NCBI RefSeq assembly: GCF_008831285.2
Contig: NC_045142.1
Location: 25,123,876 to 25,187,875 of the forward strand
DNA: 64,000 nt
From: Nymphaea colorata
Lineage: Eukaryota; Streptophyta; Magnoliopsida; Nymphaeales; Nymphaeaceae
Direction: 5' to 3'
Position numbers and translations under genes: made by a program. Of the stretch, positions 1 through 42,342 are shown one piece after another. The notes below the pieces were generated by a model. That model ran no database searches. It saw nothing but the letters and a program-made list of their open reading frames with translations, and had not been told where the DNA came from. Within the stretch, counting starts at the first letter, position 1; each line of letters begins with the position of its first letter.

Positions 1-552
1 AACTAGGCCAGCAACATGTGGTGCCCACACTAGACCAAAGTGAGTGCTCTGCAACCACTCATTCTCTTAAGCGAGGGATCAGTTAATGCCCTTCAATCAA
101 AATTTTCTGGGTCCTCCACTGAATCACGGGGATCCCAAATTTGATGCTATCAAACGCTCCTAAAAGATCGATATTTAAGGCTTTGTTTTGAAGCTTATTT
201 TGTGGGAAGATGTGGAAGGTATAGGAAAAGAAATGGCTCAATAACAAAGAGTTGTAAACGAGCAGGATTCAGTTGGGGTCAAACACTGGCAAAACAAAGT
301 AAACTTAATCTAATGTAGTCAGATTTTAATTTTGAATTAAAAAATAAATCCCGATCTGATTTTACATGGGGTTTTTCTTTTCCTTAAAAAAAATGTTAAA
401 TCAGCAATTAGTTCATCTATTTTATTGGAATCTAAAAAGCTATGTCAACGTCAAATTTAGTTTTAATTTGAATTTGCATCAAACTCTAATTTGGTTTGCT
501 GACTTCTACCAAAATCACGTCACAAGAAAGACCACAGATATATAATTATGAA
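1..552. other. AT-rich intergenic sequence, no gene seen
   Basis: No open frame here resembles a protein and no RNA gene is visible. The stretch is AT-rich and ends at the left end of a small hAT-like element. Confidence 0.6.
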
Positions 553-990
553 TAGGGATGTCAATATATTCGATTTGAATCGGATATCTGTCGGATCCGA
601 TCCGAAAAAATCGGATATGAAAAAAATTAATATCTGATTAAGAAATCAGATCGGATTTGGATTTAATAAATAACATCTGATCGGATTTAGATTTGGATTC
701 AGATATACATAAATATCCGATCAGATTCGGATCGAATTCATTTTTAAACAAATATCTTGTATCTAATGCTATTAAATTTTGAAAATTGACAAAATCTGGT
801 TCAAAATTCGGATTCGGATATAAATATAAAAAACGGATTCGGGTTGTAAAATCGGATTTTGGATTCAGATATGACTTTATTTATTCGAAACCGAATTTGA
901 ATCCAAATTCGAATGAAATATTTGAATATCCGAAAAAGTAGATATGATTAAGGATACATCCGATCCAAATCCAATCCGTTGACTTTCCTA
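553..990. mobile_element. Non-autonomous hAT-like element (MITE), 438 bp
   Basis: The left end reads TAGGGATGTCAA and the inverted right end reads TAGGAAAGTCAA; both continue into matching ATCGGAT-rich sequence. The interior is packed with short direct and inverted copies of ATCGGAT and CGGATCCGATCCG, the subterminal-repeat pattern of hAT elements. The flanks ATTATGAA (left) and ACTCTGAA (991-998) agree at six of eight bases, consistent with an aged 8-bp target duplication. There is no coding capacity. The superfamily is inferred from terminus and TSD length only. Confidence 0.6.
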
Positions 991-1663
991 ACTCTGAATC
1001 TAAAGGTTTAAAATTGAAGCCTATCTCGTATTAAAACAACAGGAATTAGCCTTCTTCCGGCAAGTCGACGGAAAGCTCATGCCTGAGTCCTCGAAAGAGC
1101 ATTAATAATAACCCGTTGGGCCGTTTCATAACAAAAAAAACACTAACACAATATTCTATGAATCTACCAGGACGCCCTTTAGGTGCAAACCCTTGAGAAA
1201 TGCTCTATTTTTCTTGTTACATACAAGTTCAAACGCACATCAGAATTGAACCACAGCCCACTAGGCCAATCCCTTTGACTCTGTTCAAACTAGCTGAACT
1301 GAGATTAACAAAGTTCATTCAAAATTGGACGCAACTCAAGCTTCGTTAAAATAGAACAAAATACATCCTCTCTAGATGAAGCTCTAGCTTAGTTGATTCG
1401 GAACAAAATCTGCACCATCAGTTCGTTTCTTGGTCGTCCGGTTGTCTGTCTCCACCTCACCTCAAATTTAGAGAAAGATGGTGATGTCATGGCATAGCTG
1501 GTCTAACTAACGATTGGTAAGAGTCCAGTTCCTGGTTCTATTCTCATGGGCATCAATTCTTTTTCAAGCTGGCCCTGGTTCGATTCTTATGTGCATCAAT
1601 TCTGGCTCAAACCGGTCAAACTATGGATATGAGGCAAGAAGCAAGGCATGGGGCCTTGAATTC
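991..1663. other. Intergenic sequence, no gene seen
   Basis: No protein-like frame or RNA gene was recognised. The only longer frame (1514-1708) runs into the GC-rich end of the next small element and has low-complexity composition, so it is not called. Confidence 0.5.
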
Positions 1664-1890
1664 CAGGGGTGGGCATCGGGCCGGGATGGCCCGGCTTGGC
1701 CCATTTAAAAATAAAAAATATTTTTAATTATAAAATAATGTTTTTAAATATAAAATATATTTATTAATAATAAATATATATTATTAAAACCCAAAAAATT
1801 ATAAAGTATATATATATTTTTTATACTTAAACGAGCCGAACCGGGCCGACCCGGGCCGGTCTATCGGTCCCGGCCCGACGCCCATCCTTA
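1664..1890. mobile_element. Non-autonomous hAT-like element with GGGCCGG ends, 227 bp
   Basis: The ends are CAGGGGTGGGCATCGGGCC on the left and the inverse of TAAGGATGGGCGTCGGGCC on the right. The 8-bp word TTGAATTC lies directly outside both ends (1656-1663 and 1891-1898), a perfect hAT-type target duplication. The middle is pure A/T. The same terminus occurs in the 1062-bp element at 27192-28253, so the two belong to one family. There is no open frame. Confidence 0.8.
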
Positions 1891-1898
1891 TTGAATTC

Positions 1899-2823
1899 TC
1901 ATTCCTCACTGAAGCGGTAACTCAAGAAATTGTTATCTTTTTGTTATACCAAAATTAAATTTTTAAAAATATTATATGCTAAATATAGATATTTTCCTTA
2001 TTTTATTAAAATCCAGTCCATCGCCTTCATGGTCAAACGAGGTCCCGGCCCAACTTACAAGTAGCATGAAAAGAGTATGCTCTCCTCTCGTAGTTAATGG
2101 AGATATAAAGGGTTTTACCAACTAAAGGCTGTTTTCGTGAAATTTAATCACATTTTTTCAAATCACACATCTGAAAGGCGCACTTATTAGACGTTTGTCA
2201 ATAAACAATTGGCGATTATAATATTTTTTAATAATCCAGTTAGCGTTATCTATACATTATTAATTCCAAACTTAAAAATAAAATATCGGAAATTGGGCTC
2301 TAATTATTTTACTTTTTTAAAAATCATAAGGGCATGCTTGATTGCCTAAAGTGCACAAAATGTAACTGAAGATCAAGAACTTAGGATATTCGAGCAACCC
2401 AACAAGCCTTGACCCCTAATAAAACAGAAAATTGAAAATATCTTCGAGAGGAGAAGTCGACCACATTTTTTCTTTTATTTCTGTTATTTTAAATACATCA
2501 CAAGTCAATAATAGTTTCTTTACTATGCACAAATAAAATAAAAGAAAATTCCCGAACTTCACAGAGCTTACAGGTTAGCGGACAAGCAAAAGGGCTCTGA
2601 AACATGAAAGGTTGTAAACGACGACTAGGGGCATTCTCGTCCAGTTCGAGTTGAAGGCGTCTTCCGTCCTTGACGAGAAACAATAGGCTACTTCTGTAAT
2701 CTAATCTTTTCTATCACAGATGATGCAGGGGCAATTTTGCAATATACGTATTACCTTCACCGGGACGAGAAGGAAGTGGACCGGATAAGACGACGAGCTG
2801 GCCGGCGACCGCTTCGACGGAGA
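1899..2823. other. Spacer and probable 3' UTR of the minus-strand membrane-protein gene
   Basis: AT-rich up to about 2.5 kb. The last 300 bases before the stop codon at 2824 probably hold the 3' UTR of that gene. No other gene was recognised. Confidence 0.45.
2474..2479 (-). terminator. Possible poly(A) signal AATAAA
   Basis: AATAAA on the minus strand about 345 bases past the stop codon of the small membrane-protein gene. The hexamer is common in AT-rich DNA, so this is only a position to check. Confidence 0.3.
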
Positions 2824-3180
2824 CTACTCGTCGTCGCCGCCGCCGCTAAGGAGGGAGCGGAAGTAGACGACAAGGAGGAGGACGAGAAGAAGGATGGCGA
2901 CGCCGACGGGGGATCCGCCGATCCGGTGGATGGAGTTGGGCTCGCTGACGGCAGCGATCGCGTCGGAGATGACGGCGCAGCGCTCGGAGGAGAGGAAGCG
3001 GATGAGGAAGAGGAGGAGGAGCGGTATGAGGAGGAGGGCCGAGGGGCTCAGCATCTCCTGGATCGACTCGAGCACCACGCTCGGGTCCCCCAGAACCATC
3101 GGCAGCGCCACCGCCACTCCTACCACCGCCACCAGGATGGCTCCGTACGGCGGCGCCTCCCATTCACCGCCTTCCGCCAT
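2824..3180 (-). CDS. Small membrane protein, 118 aa, single exon
   Basis: The frame has no intron. Translation from the ATG at 3180 gives a short soluble start (MAEGGEWEAPPYGA), then three hydrophobic stretches at about residues 14-31, 48-63 and 91-107. Between the second and third is a charged loop with the segment RFLSSER, and the protein ends in an acidic GGGDDE tail. The open frame extends upstream to 3453, but that part lacks a conserved look and I take it as 5' UTR; the start chosen here opens directly onto the amphipathic PPYGA segment. The region is much more GC-rich than its surroundings, as plant exons often are. It resembles the small uncharacterised transmembrane proteins conserved in land plants, but I cannot name a family or function. 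Overlapping frames on the other strand and in other phases are read as shadows. Confidence 0.75.
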   Translation of the reverse strand: MAEGGEWEAPPYGAILVAVVGVAVALPMVLGDPSVVLESIQEMLSPSALLLIPLLLLFLIRFLSSERCAVISDAIAAVSEPNSIHRIGGSPVGVAILLLVLLLVVYFRSLLSGGGDDE

Positions 3181-6100
3181 TTTCTCCTTCTCTCCGTAAT
3201 TCTGCAGCTTCCTGGCGTGATCTCTTCGTTCATGGTCGCCGAGGAGTGCACTTAAGAAGAAGTCAAGTTCGAAAAATGCCCTCGGTTGGACGCTCCATAA
3301 CGAAACCGCCACTTTGGGAATTGACTGACGGTGGCTCTCTTTTATGCCCTTTTCTTTTCCAATAATGACAGACACGTCCCTCCGACTGGCTCCGCACCTC
3401 GACGGATCAAGTAGGACAACGAGTCTTACATGATCGTACCTTTCCTTCTTCAAAATTTGATTTCAAATGTTAGGACATTAAATATGTATACGGAATTCGA
3501 TACAAGATCTTCAACATATGATTAAAAACAATATTCCTAAAGACCAGGCCATACGCAACTTAATATAAACATATTTTTCTAAGCATGATGCCAAGGTGTA
3601 CGAAGATTATGCATTTAGCATTTCTTTATGTACGTATAATTTGAAACGAAGGTCATTATCAATAACACTGGATCTCTCCTTACTTGGAAGCAAGAAGACA
3701 CATGCACAAGCCAGGTGTTCGGGCAAGCTCATGTTCGGCCCCTCCCTATATGCCACGAGCGCCTAAGGGAGGGTCGTGGTATGCAACTAGGACACCGAAC
3801 ATATGTTAGGCCGAACATGGATCACTCTATTACTTGTGTTTGCAGATGAATTTTAAGTATTTGAAGTTGAAAGAAGTCAAAAATGTATAAACCATCTTCT
3901 CATACTAAACAAAGCAACTGGATGAGTATGGGCACCCTAACTTTCTAGGGTACTTAACATAAACATGTGGGGAAAGTTCATTGACTTTTATTGCCAAAAA
4001 ACTATATGAACGAGACTAATACAATATGTATTATGGTTAAGTATTACTGTTTTGTACATTTCAAGCTTGTGCCCCTCATGCTTTGCTAGTATACTTGTGT
4101 GGACTATACAATGAAGACAAACTACTTTGGAAGTGTTTCACATTGTTAAGTTACGATGCGTGTTCGTCACACCATCCAGACTTAATCTTCGTCGCCAAAA
4201 GGCCGAGAAAGGTATAACTCGTCACATCATCCACATTCCGATGACTTGTAAAGTAAAATAATAGTAATTCAAATATGAGATACATGTTTATGTTTGTTTT
4301 ACTCACCTAAATCAATATGATGCAAATTAGGGTTTCTGACACTTAAGAGGACATTATGAGCTCACCAAGGCCCATTTGGTCATGCACCTCGAGTCTAAAT
4401 GGCCCATATCCAATTCACATCCAGCAAGAACCTATAGTGCCTGGCCCAAACCAGATCCAGACTTGAGCTGGGTCCAGGCCTTAGTGGGTCAGAGTCCGCG
4501 GTGGAGTCGGACCCGTTCTTGGATCGGTTCTCCCCGAAATTCATCCTAACCGACAGCAACCTTCTTGTGAATGTTACGGGATGGTCAGTCGTGAGTGGCG
4601 CGCTCGTAATTTAGTCGAAACGGAAGGCCCAAACGTGGTTGGTGCCTCCCCCAGTCGTGGCTGGGAAAAAGCGGCCACTTCGGCAGCCCACGATTTGAGA
4701 ACGACTTGTTTGATCAATTTACTAAACTGCCCTCGGGTAACTTCATTGAACAGGCATTGACTGCCCCGCCGACTTCCGGTGTGAAAGGTTAACTGCTTTT
4801 CAAACCGAGTGGGGGGGTCATCTGAACGAAATTACAAAATTACCCCCAAAGAAGTTTCAACCCTCAGAGAGACTCTCGGTCATTAAACGAATGTGCAGGA
4901 ATATTTTCGTAATTTCGTACTTGTTAAAAGTCAAACACATGAGACGAGGAAACCGAGTTCAGCGTGCGGGTTCGTGAAATGGCTTTATTTTATTTATTAC
5001 TGCCCCATGTATTATGGGCTATTTACATTTTCATGCTTACTTTTGTATCTAATGACAACATGATGTGAATAATTATTTTTTTTAATTAAACCGCCTTAAA
5101 AGAAATCAGTCAATTCTCTATACCCTCTTTTTTTAGAATGCTGAGCTGTGTTTTCAATGCATTTGAAGCTTTTCTTGTACTTCAGCTTGCAAATGTACAA
5201 CATAAAGAAGTTGACATCACAATAATTCAAATTACCATTCACCTCTCAGTTACTCACACCATCCTACTTGAGGTAAAAAAGTTTTACAAAAATCAAATTG
5301 TACTTGTTCAAAATGCATAGATTGGAGCTTTTCCTAAACTTCAGCTTACATATGTTTGTTGACATCACAAGAATTCACATAAAAAAAAAACTACCCACCA
5401 GCTTTCCTCCCAATAATTACACCAAACCCCTGAAAGTTATTGAAATAATCCAAATTGGGATAGTGTATGAAGGTTTTTTTTGTTTAAATTCGTTTAGCAT
5501 CAGCCTGTATGAAGTTTTCTTTTTTTAATTTTAAATTACCAATCAAACGTAATTAAATTAACTTAAAGCCCTAATTCAAACTATGCAAGCTAATAATTAA
5601 CCAGTAAAAAGAAAAAAAGAATGAAACTCTTTGAGATTTGGGTTGGATTCGGGAGACCCGAGTCCGTTACAACTTGGTCCAATAAGAAAGGGCCCGACAT
5701 GTTTTGGCTCTCATCGTTGCAGACAGTGGAGGCTTTGTCAAACGATGGACGCGTCTCACATCAGCTCGCTATTCAACTGCTCGCGATATTTACAGGATAT
5801 TTCACGATTTAAATATTTTAAACTTGAAACAGCTTTTTGTATATCGCGATTTTAAATATCCACTTGGGAGCTGCTGCTTTCTATTGCCCTCCGGCGAAAT
5901 GATTCAGAATACGATGTTGGGCATTTTAGTAAATTGGCCGATTTATTTTACAGAACTAGTTTTTATTAATAAAATTAGAAACGACACAGTCTTTTTCTTT
6001 CTTTTATATGTTTTTTTTTTTTTTAAAAATAGCTGGTCTCTATTTAGCAAATTATAGACTGCTTGTATGGAAACACGAGAGCCCATTCTGAGTGGTTATT

Positions 6101-9100
6101 TGAGTTTTAGATTAAATGTGGACACTATTTAGCGATTTTGGAAATGACTTTGTCAAGTATCAGAAAATGTAGCAAGAGTGAAATGCAGGGAATGCTCCAA
6201 CACCCAACTTACCATCCATAGTTAAAGGTAAAAAATTGTTTTGGTGAACTGAATCGAAAGGGCTGACGGTTTTCTACATAGGTTCAACCCAATTAAAAGC
6301 CGATTTTTTAGTTAGTTGGTTTAAAAAAAAAAACATTTTTGAAAAAAAATAAAAATGAAAAATAAAAATTCAAGTAATTTCTTAAAAAAACTTCTAAAAA
6401 ACGTAAGGCGTGACATTCATGAATTGGCTGCAAAATTAAATTGGTTGGCCACTAGTTTGATTTTAATCAATTGAGTTAGGCTGATCGACCTACCTCTGAT
6501 AATATTGGTAAAATATGAAACAGCAACAACAAATAGAGAGACGAAGATCTAGAACAAATTCATAACAAACAAGAACTTGGTGAGCTGGAGTTAGGTTAAA
6601 AGTCACTCGATTATGCCCGACATGGGACCAAGCATTCATTCGGTTCCTTATTGCCTAGTACAACTAGATCCGACTTTAGCCTCGAAAAAGAAAACATGCT
6701 CGCTTAAAGTTCATGGTAAGTGGAGTTTCCCATTATCCGGTAGAAAGTAGAAGTTTCCACTCAACTCTTTATCTTCTTAAAGTACATGGCCTGCTTTTAG
6801 TATCTGAGATGTCGCATTTTTTGAATTTCAACATACACTCCAGTGGCCTCTCTTTTGCAGCAGAAAGAGTTGATGCTGCAAGAATCAAATAAGAATCACC
6901 CACCTACTAGCCTTTTCCCCTGCCGTTGCTCTAACCACTTTGAGGATATGCTCGCTTAATGTTGAGCAACCTTGCGAACGACAGGAAAGAAAACATGCTC
7001 GCTTAAAGTTCCTGGTAAGTGGAGTTTCCCACTGTGCGGTAGAAAGTAAAAGTTTCCACTCAACTATTTATCCTTTTAAAGTACATGGTTTGCTTTTAGT
7101 ACCTCGAGATGTCGCATTTTCTGAGTTCCAACATACACTGCAGTGGCCCCTCTTTTTCAGCGAAAAGAGTTGATTTGCAAGAATAAAAATAAGAACCACC
7201 CACCTACTAGCCTTTGCCCCGACCGTTGCGCTAACCACTTTGAGGATATGCTCGCTTAATGTTGAGCAACCTTGCCACGACAGGAAAGAGTGTGAATGGA
7301 CCAAGTATATCTGATTACTGATCTCAACTCGAAACCATTTAGTCAGATCTGGTAAAAAAAAGATTTAGATCTGGTTACTAAGTGGATTCCAATCTGGTGT
7401 GCAGTTTTACAATTGAATCGAAATCGAGATTTGAACCCGTTACATACACAGACGTCCGATGCTGTCAATTTTATACTTAGAAAGTGGAATATGACTCTGA
7501 ATCCGAGAATACGATTACGAGAACATGGAACCTGTTGGATCTGATTGGAATCCAAGCCCATTATATCCGCATTAGTAAGGCCTATTATAGAAGTCAATAT
7601 ACCAACCGATCAAGAATAATTAAACCTGTACCAAAGTGGTCCACAAAGTCATTTTAATTTTTCTGTAATTTAAATAATGTGATAATTATTTTGTTTAAAA
7701 AAATGTGTGTTTTTTTAGTTTTTTTTTCCTATTACAATAGATTCAGCTAAAAACTTAAGCGGATCACCAAACAGGCAGAAGACTTTTTGTCTCTGCCGTA
7801 CACAAGCAATTCAAACATGGTGGAGGATGTTCCTAGCCTTGTTATAAATGGGATTTTTCCTGGATGAGAGGTTCTCCGCCACTGAAGTATGTATGGTCAT
7901 CGAATTGGATGATTCAATGGATAGGTCAGACATAGGCAGGCATTTGATTTGACGTAAATAGAACCTATGTTGGACTTTCATGTATTATTTTATTTTTTCA
8001 AAGCAAAGATCAAAACTTGTGAGAATTGAAAATGATGTGTTTGATAAAACATGAATTAAAATTCTATAACTGATCAACTAAAACCATCATGACATGTGCC
8101 GTAAAGAGAAATAAAAGAATTCTAAAATTCTGAAATCATAATTCCACCTGTTAATGTAAAATCACAAGTCCAGAATTTTGATTCAAGTATGAATCTTATG
8201 ATTCAGAAATCAAAATTCTTTGTTTGATAAAGCAATTCTCATCTCATAAAAAATGGGAATTTTTATTCTAGAATTTTACAGTTCCAACCTCATGAAACAC
8301 CAAAAAGAAGCACTTAAAAAAAGAATATAAACAAGTGCTATTGAATCTGTTTTAAAAATTGGAGCAAATTCATGAAATATTATCCTTACCATTACCATTA
8401 AACTAAAGATAAGAAAAGTGCAAGGTTTTTCTTTGCACAATGGGAACCACAAGAGATGACAACCACGATGGTGGAAGATGTGCACCGCCACCGCCAGTTA
8501 GCGGCCCACTACAACACAACCATGCCTCAGGTCAGTCCAGCTTCCTAATGAGAGCCAGGGAACTCATTAGAAATGCTGCATATCTATATTGCTCTTTATG
8601 AAGATCTCAACGAAGGAAAACCTTTGAAACTTTTTAAAAAATTTCTTCAGCCTACTTGAATCATTGATTCATAAAATAAACAAAAAACCATGAATAACAA
8701 GTGCGAATAAATTAAAAACAAAATGACTCCGTCATTTTACAGTTTCCTTGTGATGATATCGACATCAAAAAACGCCTCAGTAAAAGCACAAAAAGTAGCT
8801 AAAATTATGGAAACAAGGTCAACCAATGAACAATCATAAAAAAGATTACTTGGATCACGCGCTACAAGTACAAAGACTAACAAGGCCAAACTATCTAGTT
8901 ATACGAGAATGATTTCTTACTGGGGAAATTCCGTTACAGAGCCTGCCTTGCCCATAATTAAAAAAAAGATTACATTTTTATGATTTTTCTGATAAGGATT
9001 ACACTTTTGATGAAAACTGTTAAAGGTATAAGGTAAATTCTATTGACTTGTAAAAGACAAAACATTAGGTCTTTTTTTCTTTTCTTAATGTTAACCTCCA

Positions 9101-10489
9101 TCACTCATTACATATATATCATTTTACCTACATTTTGTCTTTCAGGTTAATGGAAATTTACCTCAGGCCTTCTATTTGATAGTTTTCACGACAGGTGCGA
9201 CCCTTTATGAGAACAATAAAAAAAGGTGATCCCCTTTCTGAAATAATGGGCAAGGGCCAAGGGATAAGCCAGAAGATGAAAATTACTTCATTCCAGGAGC
9301 AGGTAAACTGTCTACTTCACGTGAATTCTTTAGCGAATGCAGTCTACCTTCCATACCCAACAAGGGTCTCAGTTCTTTAAAAATCACTTTGCATCATCCA
9401 GTTAAGATTGTGACCTCTGAACTAATCTATTATGTATAACATTTGGTTGTCATCCGCTATATTTAACACTGTCCTGTCAAACAAATCAGCATGAGTTAAC
9501 ATACGATCACCTTGACATTGACAAGCAAAGAAGTGAGTGGGTGGGAGTCGCAGATTGTCCAGATAACTGAAAAACAAGCATCAACAGTTGGCAATAACTA
9601 TCAGGAATGTTTTAAGGGCAACAGTCGACCTCAACTAACATGAAATCCTGTTAGTTATGCTTTTCTTGTGGAAAAAAAAAAACTATTAATGAACAGTAAA
9701 ACTAAGAGATGATAATTTCAGAGAGGCTTCGATTAAAAGTGTGGCCACAAAGTTGTCATACTGGAGAGCTTTTTGGCAGTGGAAAATCGTGTGCCATTTT
9801 AAAAATATCAGGGAAATGTCACGTCCAAGGAACGATATAGAAACTAGATGAGTATAGAAATAAACTAGATGACTTTATGGCATTAGGTAGATGTTACCAG
9901 ATTATGCCAGGTACCAGAGCGGTTATGGTTTTTGACCTCCTTAAATTTCCACTTTCAATATCTAAACTCCAACCCTTGGCCAGGTGGATATCCTCATTTA
10001 TTGGGTTGCGCATCACAAGCATATATGATATTTTCAAAATAAACAAATAAGATAATCACACCGTTCTCAGCATTTATTACCCTTTTAAGATCTGGCTGTC
10101 AAGTCAATGACATTTAAAGAAAAAATGTCAACTTTTGTTACCTTAGCTAGCCAGACATGTCATGTCAAGTTTCAATTGTATCATTATAACATCACTCTAC
10201 ATTTATTCATAGGCCTAACTTCGGTTTAGGTTCATCTACTAAACTCTGCGTGTGGGTGTGTGCACGAGTGTATGTGTGCATACACACATTGTCCATGTAT
10301 AATTGGATAAACTTTGGTCAATTGATTACTGCAATAGACGGTCAATTTATGGGCATGACATAAGAATATTGGGTGGCCAAAGTGAAACCCTACCTATAAT
10401 ATGCCTGCAGCAGTGAAGACATTATATACCTGCTAAAAAAATTTGCTGCAAGCGCCAATGGTGTCATTTATCTTATTTGTAATTCCTTC
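3181..10489. other. 7.3-kb intergenic region without a recognised gene
   Basis: I looked for protein-like frames on both strands and found only short, low-complexity ones. The first 270 bases are the likely promoter and 5' UTR of the membrane-protein gene. The rest is AT-rich with occasional GC patches (4450-4800, 5640-5760) and holds the tandem duplication at 6690-7288. An imperfect inverted AT-rich stretch near 8020-8290 could be an old small element, but its ends are not clear enough to call. Confidence 0.5.
6690..7288 (+). repeat. Tandem direct duplication, two copies of about 299 bp
   Basis: A unit starting AAAACATGCTCGCTTAAAG occurs at 6690 and again at 6990 and is copied nearly base for base. 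The second copy ends near 7288 at GACAGGAAAG. Both copies include the same TACTAGCC, CCGTTGC and GAGGATATGCTCGC stretches. The copies differ by scattered substitutions and single-base indels, so the duplication is not brand new. There is no coding content and no sign of a transposon end. Confidence 0.85.
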
Positions 10490-10495
10490 TTTATT
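10490..10495 (-). terminator. Probable poly(A) signal of RECQSIM
   Basis: AATAAA on the minus strand, about 27 bases past the RECQSIM stop codon at 10522. It is the first such hexamer after the stop. A signal this close would give a very short 3' UTR, so a later site may be used as well. Confidence 0.4.
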
Positions 10496-10521
10496 GGATA
10501 AAAGCCCTCGCGTTTCATTAG

Positions 10522-40636
<30,115 letters not shown>

Positions 40637-41440
40637 TCTCCCTCTCTTCCTCCCCCTCTCAACTCGAATTTGAGAGGTTCGCCAGTTTCCCTCCCAATAT
40701 ACCCGCCAAGAGTCGCCCCTTATAGGCCCAGGAAGGGATTAACAATCAATTTTTTTATTGATTAATTAAAAATAAAAATAAAAAATAAAAAGTTTGTTTG
40801 TTTGCAACGAAATTAAAAATAAAAAAAGGAAAAAAAATAAAATTTTAATTCAATAAATTAGAAAATAAACGAAACTTTACTTCTTATCTTTCTCAATTTT
40901 TTAAACATTTTAAATGTTAAGAGTATTATTATAAAAATATTATAAATTATATGTTTTCTTTTTTTTTAATCCAAATGAATTTTATAATCAACTCTTTTCT
41001 TTTCATTTCTTTTTTTTTTCCTTTTTTTTCTTTTTTTCTTCTTCACTCTTCATTTCCTTTCCTTTTTCATCCCTGTCCTTCTCTTTTCCTCCAACCCAAC
41101 CAAAAAAAAAAATGTTATCCGACAAAGAAAGTGTTAACCTGAAACATACCCGCAATGAGACGTGGCCTAATATCTTTCAAAGTCCAACATTTTACATCTA
41201 ATAACGGAACGGGTCTTCAGTTTCTACATTCAGTGCCCGATGTGGCGATTTGCTCTTTAAAACATGAACGCATTTTCTAAAAAAGCTATATATAATGACC
41301 AACGTTCGCTTTGATCACAGCCGGTGGACGTTACCAATGACGATGTACATTTTTTAATCGCTGAACTTTATGTCCGACGAATTGCATTAAAAATCTAAAG
41401 TATAACAAATACCTCAGGTTCTTCGAGTTCATCTTAAAAA
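40637..41440. other. RECQSIM 5' flank and AT-rich spacer
   Basis: The first 100 bases are pyrimidine-rich on the plus strand and are the likely RECQSIM 5' UTR and core promoter; a TATAAG word on the minus strand near 40720 is a weak TATA candidate. From 40740 to 41120 the sequence is nearly pure A/T with long T-runs. No gene was recognised. Confidence 0.45.
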
Positions 41441-41565
41441 GCTAAGTTGTATGGGTATGGGTAAGGTTTGGTACAGACAAGGTATGATGATACGAGTATA
41501 GGTAAAGTATGGATACGGTAATCTTAAAAAGTTACATGCATCAATAATAGGAGTAAGACGACATC

Positions 41566-41598
<33 letters not shown>

Positions 41599-41814
41599 CA
41601 ATATTACAAAAATATAATTGAATGCAGCATTTAAATAAACAAGTAATATAAATAAGAATATTATATTTTAATGAACAATAACTATAAAAAACATAATGAA
41701 AACAAAGTTGAAAATAAATAAATCAAATAAACTTAAGTGTATCCAAGTACCCATTTTTGGTACATGTACAAGGAGGTGTGAAGTCCTTATATGTGGCTTA
41801 AGTCAATAGCAAAC
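41441..41814 (+). repeat. Dispersed repeat with inverted ends, copy beside tRNA-Gly
   Basis: Same family as 18479-18860 and 62499-62891. It lacks the stretch corresponding to AGTTTGAATCAACTTTGATT found in the 62.5-kb copy and, diverged, in the 18.5-kb copy, so this copy has an internal deletion. A short (TA)n run lies in the middle. Confidence 0.6.
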
Positions 41815-42260
41815 TTGAATTCATTGATGCCTCGTTTTTTCACCTCTTTCTTCTCTCTGGTTTTAATAAAGTTTTTAAACGAACTTGTCCACAATATATT
41901 CTATAAACATAATGCTTTGTTTCAACAATTATTGTATGATTACGTACGGAGTTTAATACTTTCATAGAAAAGTAATAGTCATAGCCGTGTTGTATTTCCT
42001 GAAACAATAACATGGTATCGTTTAATTTTAAACCATATGTTATCCGAATAAGTATTCCAATAATAGAGTGCTTAAAAATTTGAACCCATGAAGTCAGATC
42101 GTTATGAGCTGTTCAAAAATCAAAATCCAATTGTAGTCGGCAATTGGATACAGGTCTCTGTATCAAATCCAACTAAATAAATGGCTTGTAATACGATCTG
42201 CAGGAAGATGCAAATTATATGATACATATTTAACGAAAAGGTACGCAGTTACATCGACTA

Positions 42261-42331
42261 GCGCATCTGGTGTAGTGGTATCATAGTACCCTCCCACGGT
42301 ACTGACCGGGGTTCGATTCCCCGGATGCGCA
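42261..42331 (+). tRNA. tRNA-Gly (anticodon CCC)
   Basis: The acceptor stem GCGCATC/GATGCGC pairs fully. The D arm is GGTGTAGTGGTATCA, containing a good A box. The anticodon stem GTACC/GGTAC closes the loop CTCCCAC with anticodon CCC. The T arm is CGGGG-TTCGATT-CCCCG with a B box GGTTCGATTCC, and the discriminator is A. There is no intron and CCA is not encoded, as expected for a nuclear tRNA gene. It reads GGG glycine codons. It lies 0.8 kb past the 3' end of the GST gene. It was not checked with a covariance model, but all stems are intact. Confidence 0.93.
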
Positions 42332-42337
42332 TCTTCC

Positions 42338-42342
42338 TTTTT
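42338..42342 (+). terminator. Pol III terminator T-run of tRNA-Gly
   Basis: TTTTT seven bases past the tRNA 3' end, the usual Pol III stop signal. The spoiled copy near 63.4 kb also keeps a longer T-run at the same place. Confidence 0.75.

Noticed and set aside
2737-3255. Plus-strand open frame of 172 codons over the small membrane-protein gene
   Set aside because: Asp/Glu/Arg-rich low-complexity product typical of the antisense of a GC-rich exon. The minus-strand frame gives a sensible membrane protein.
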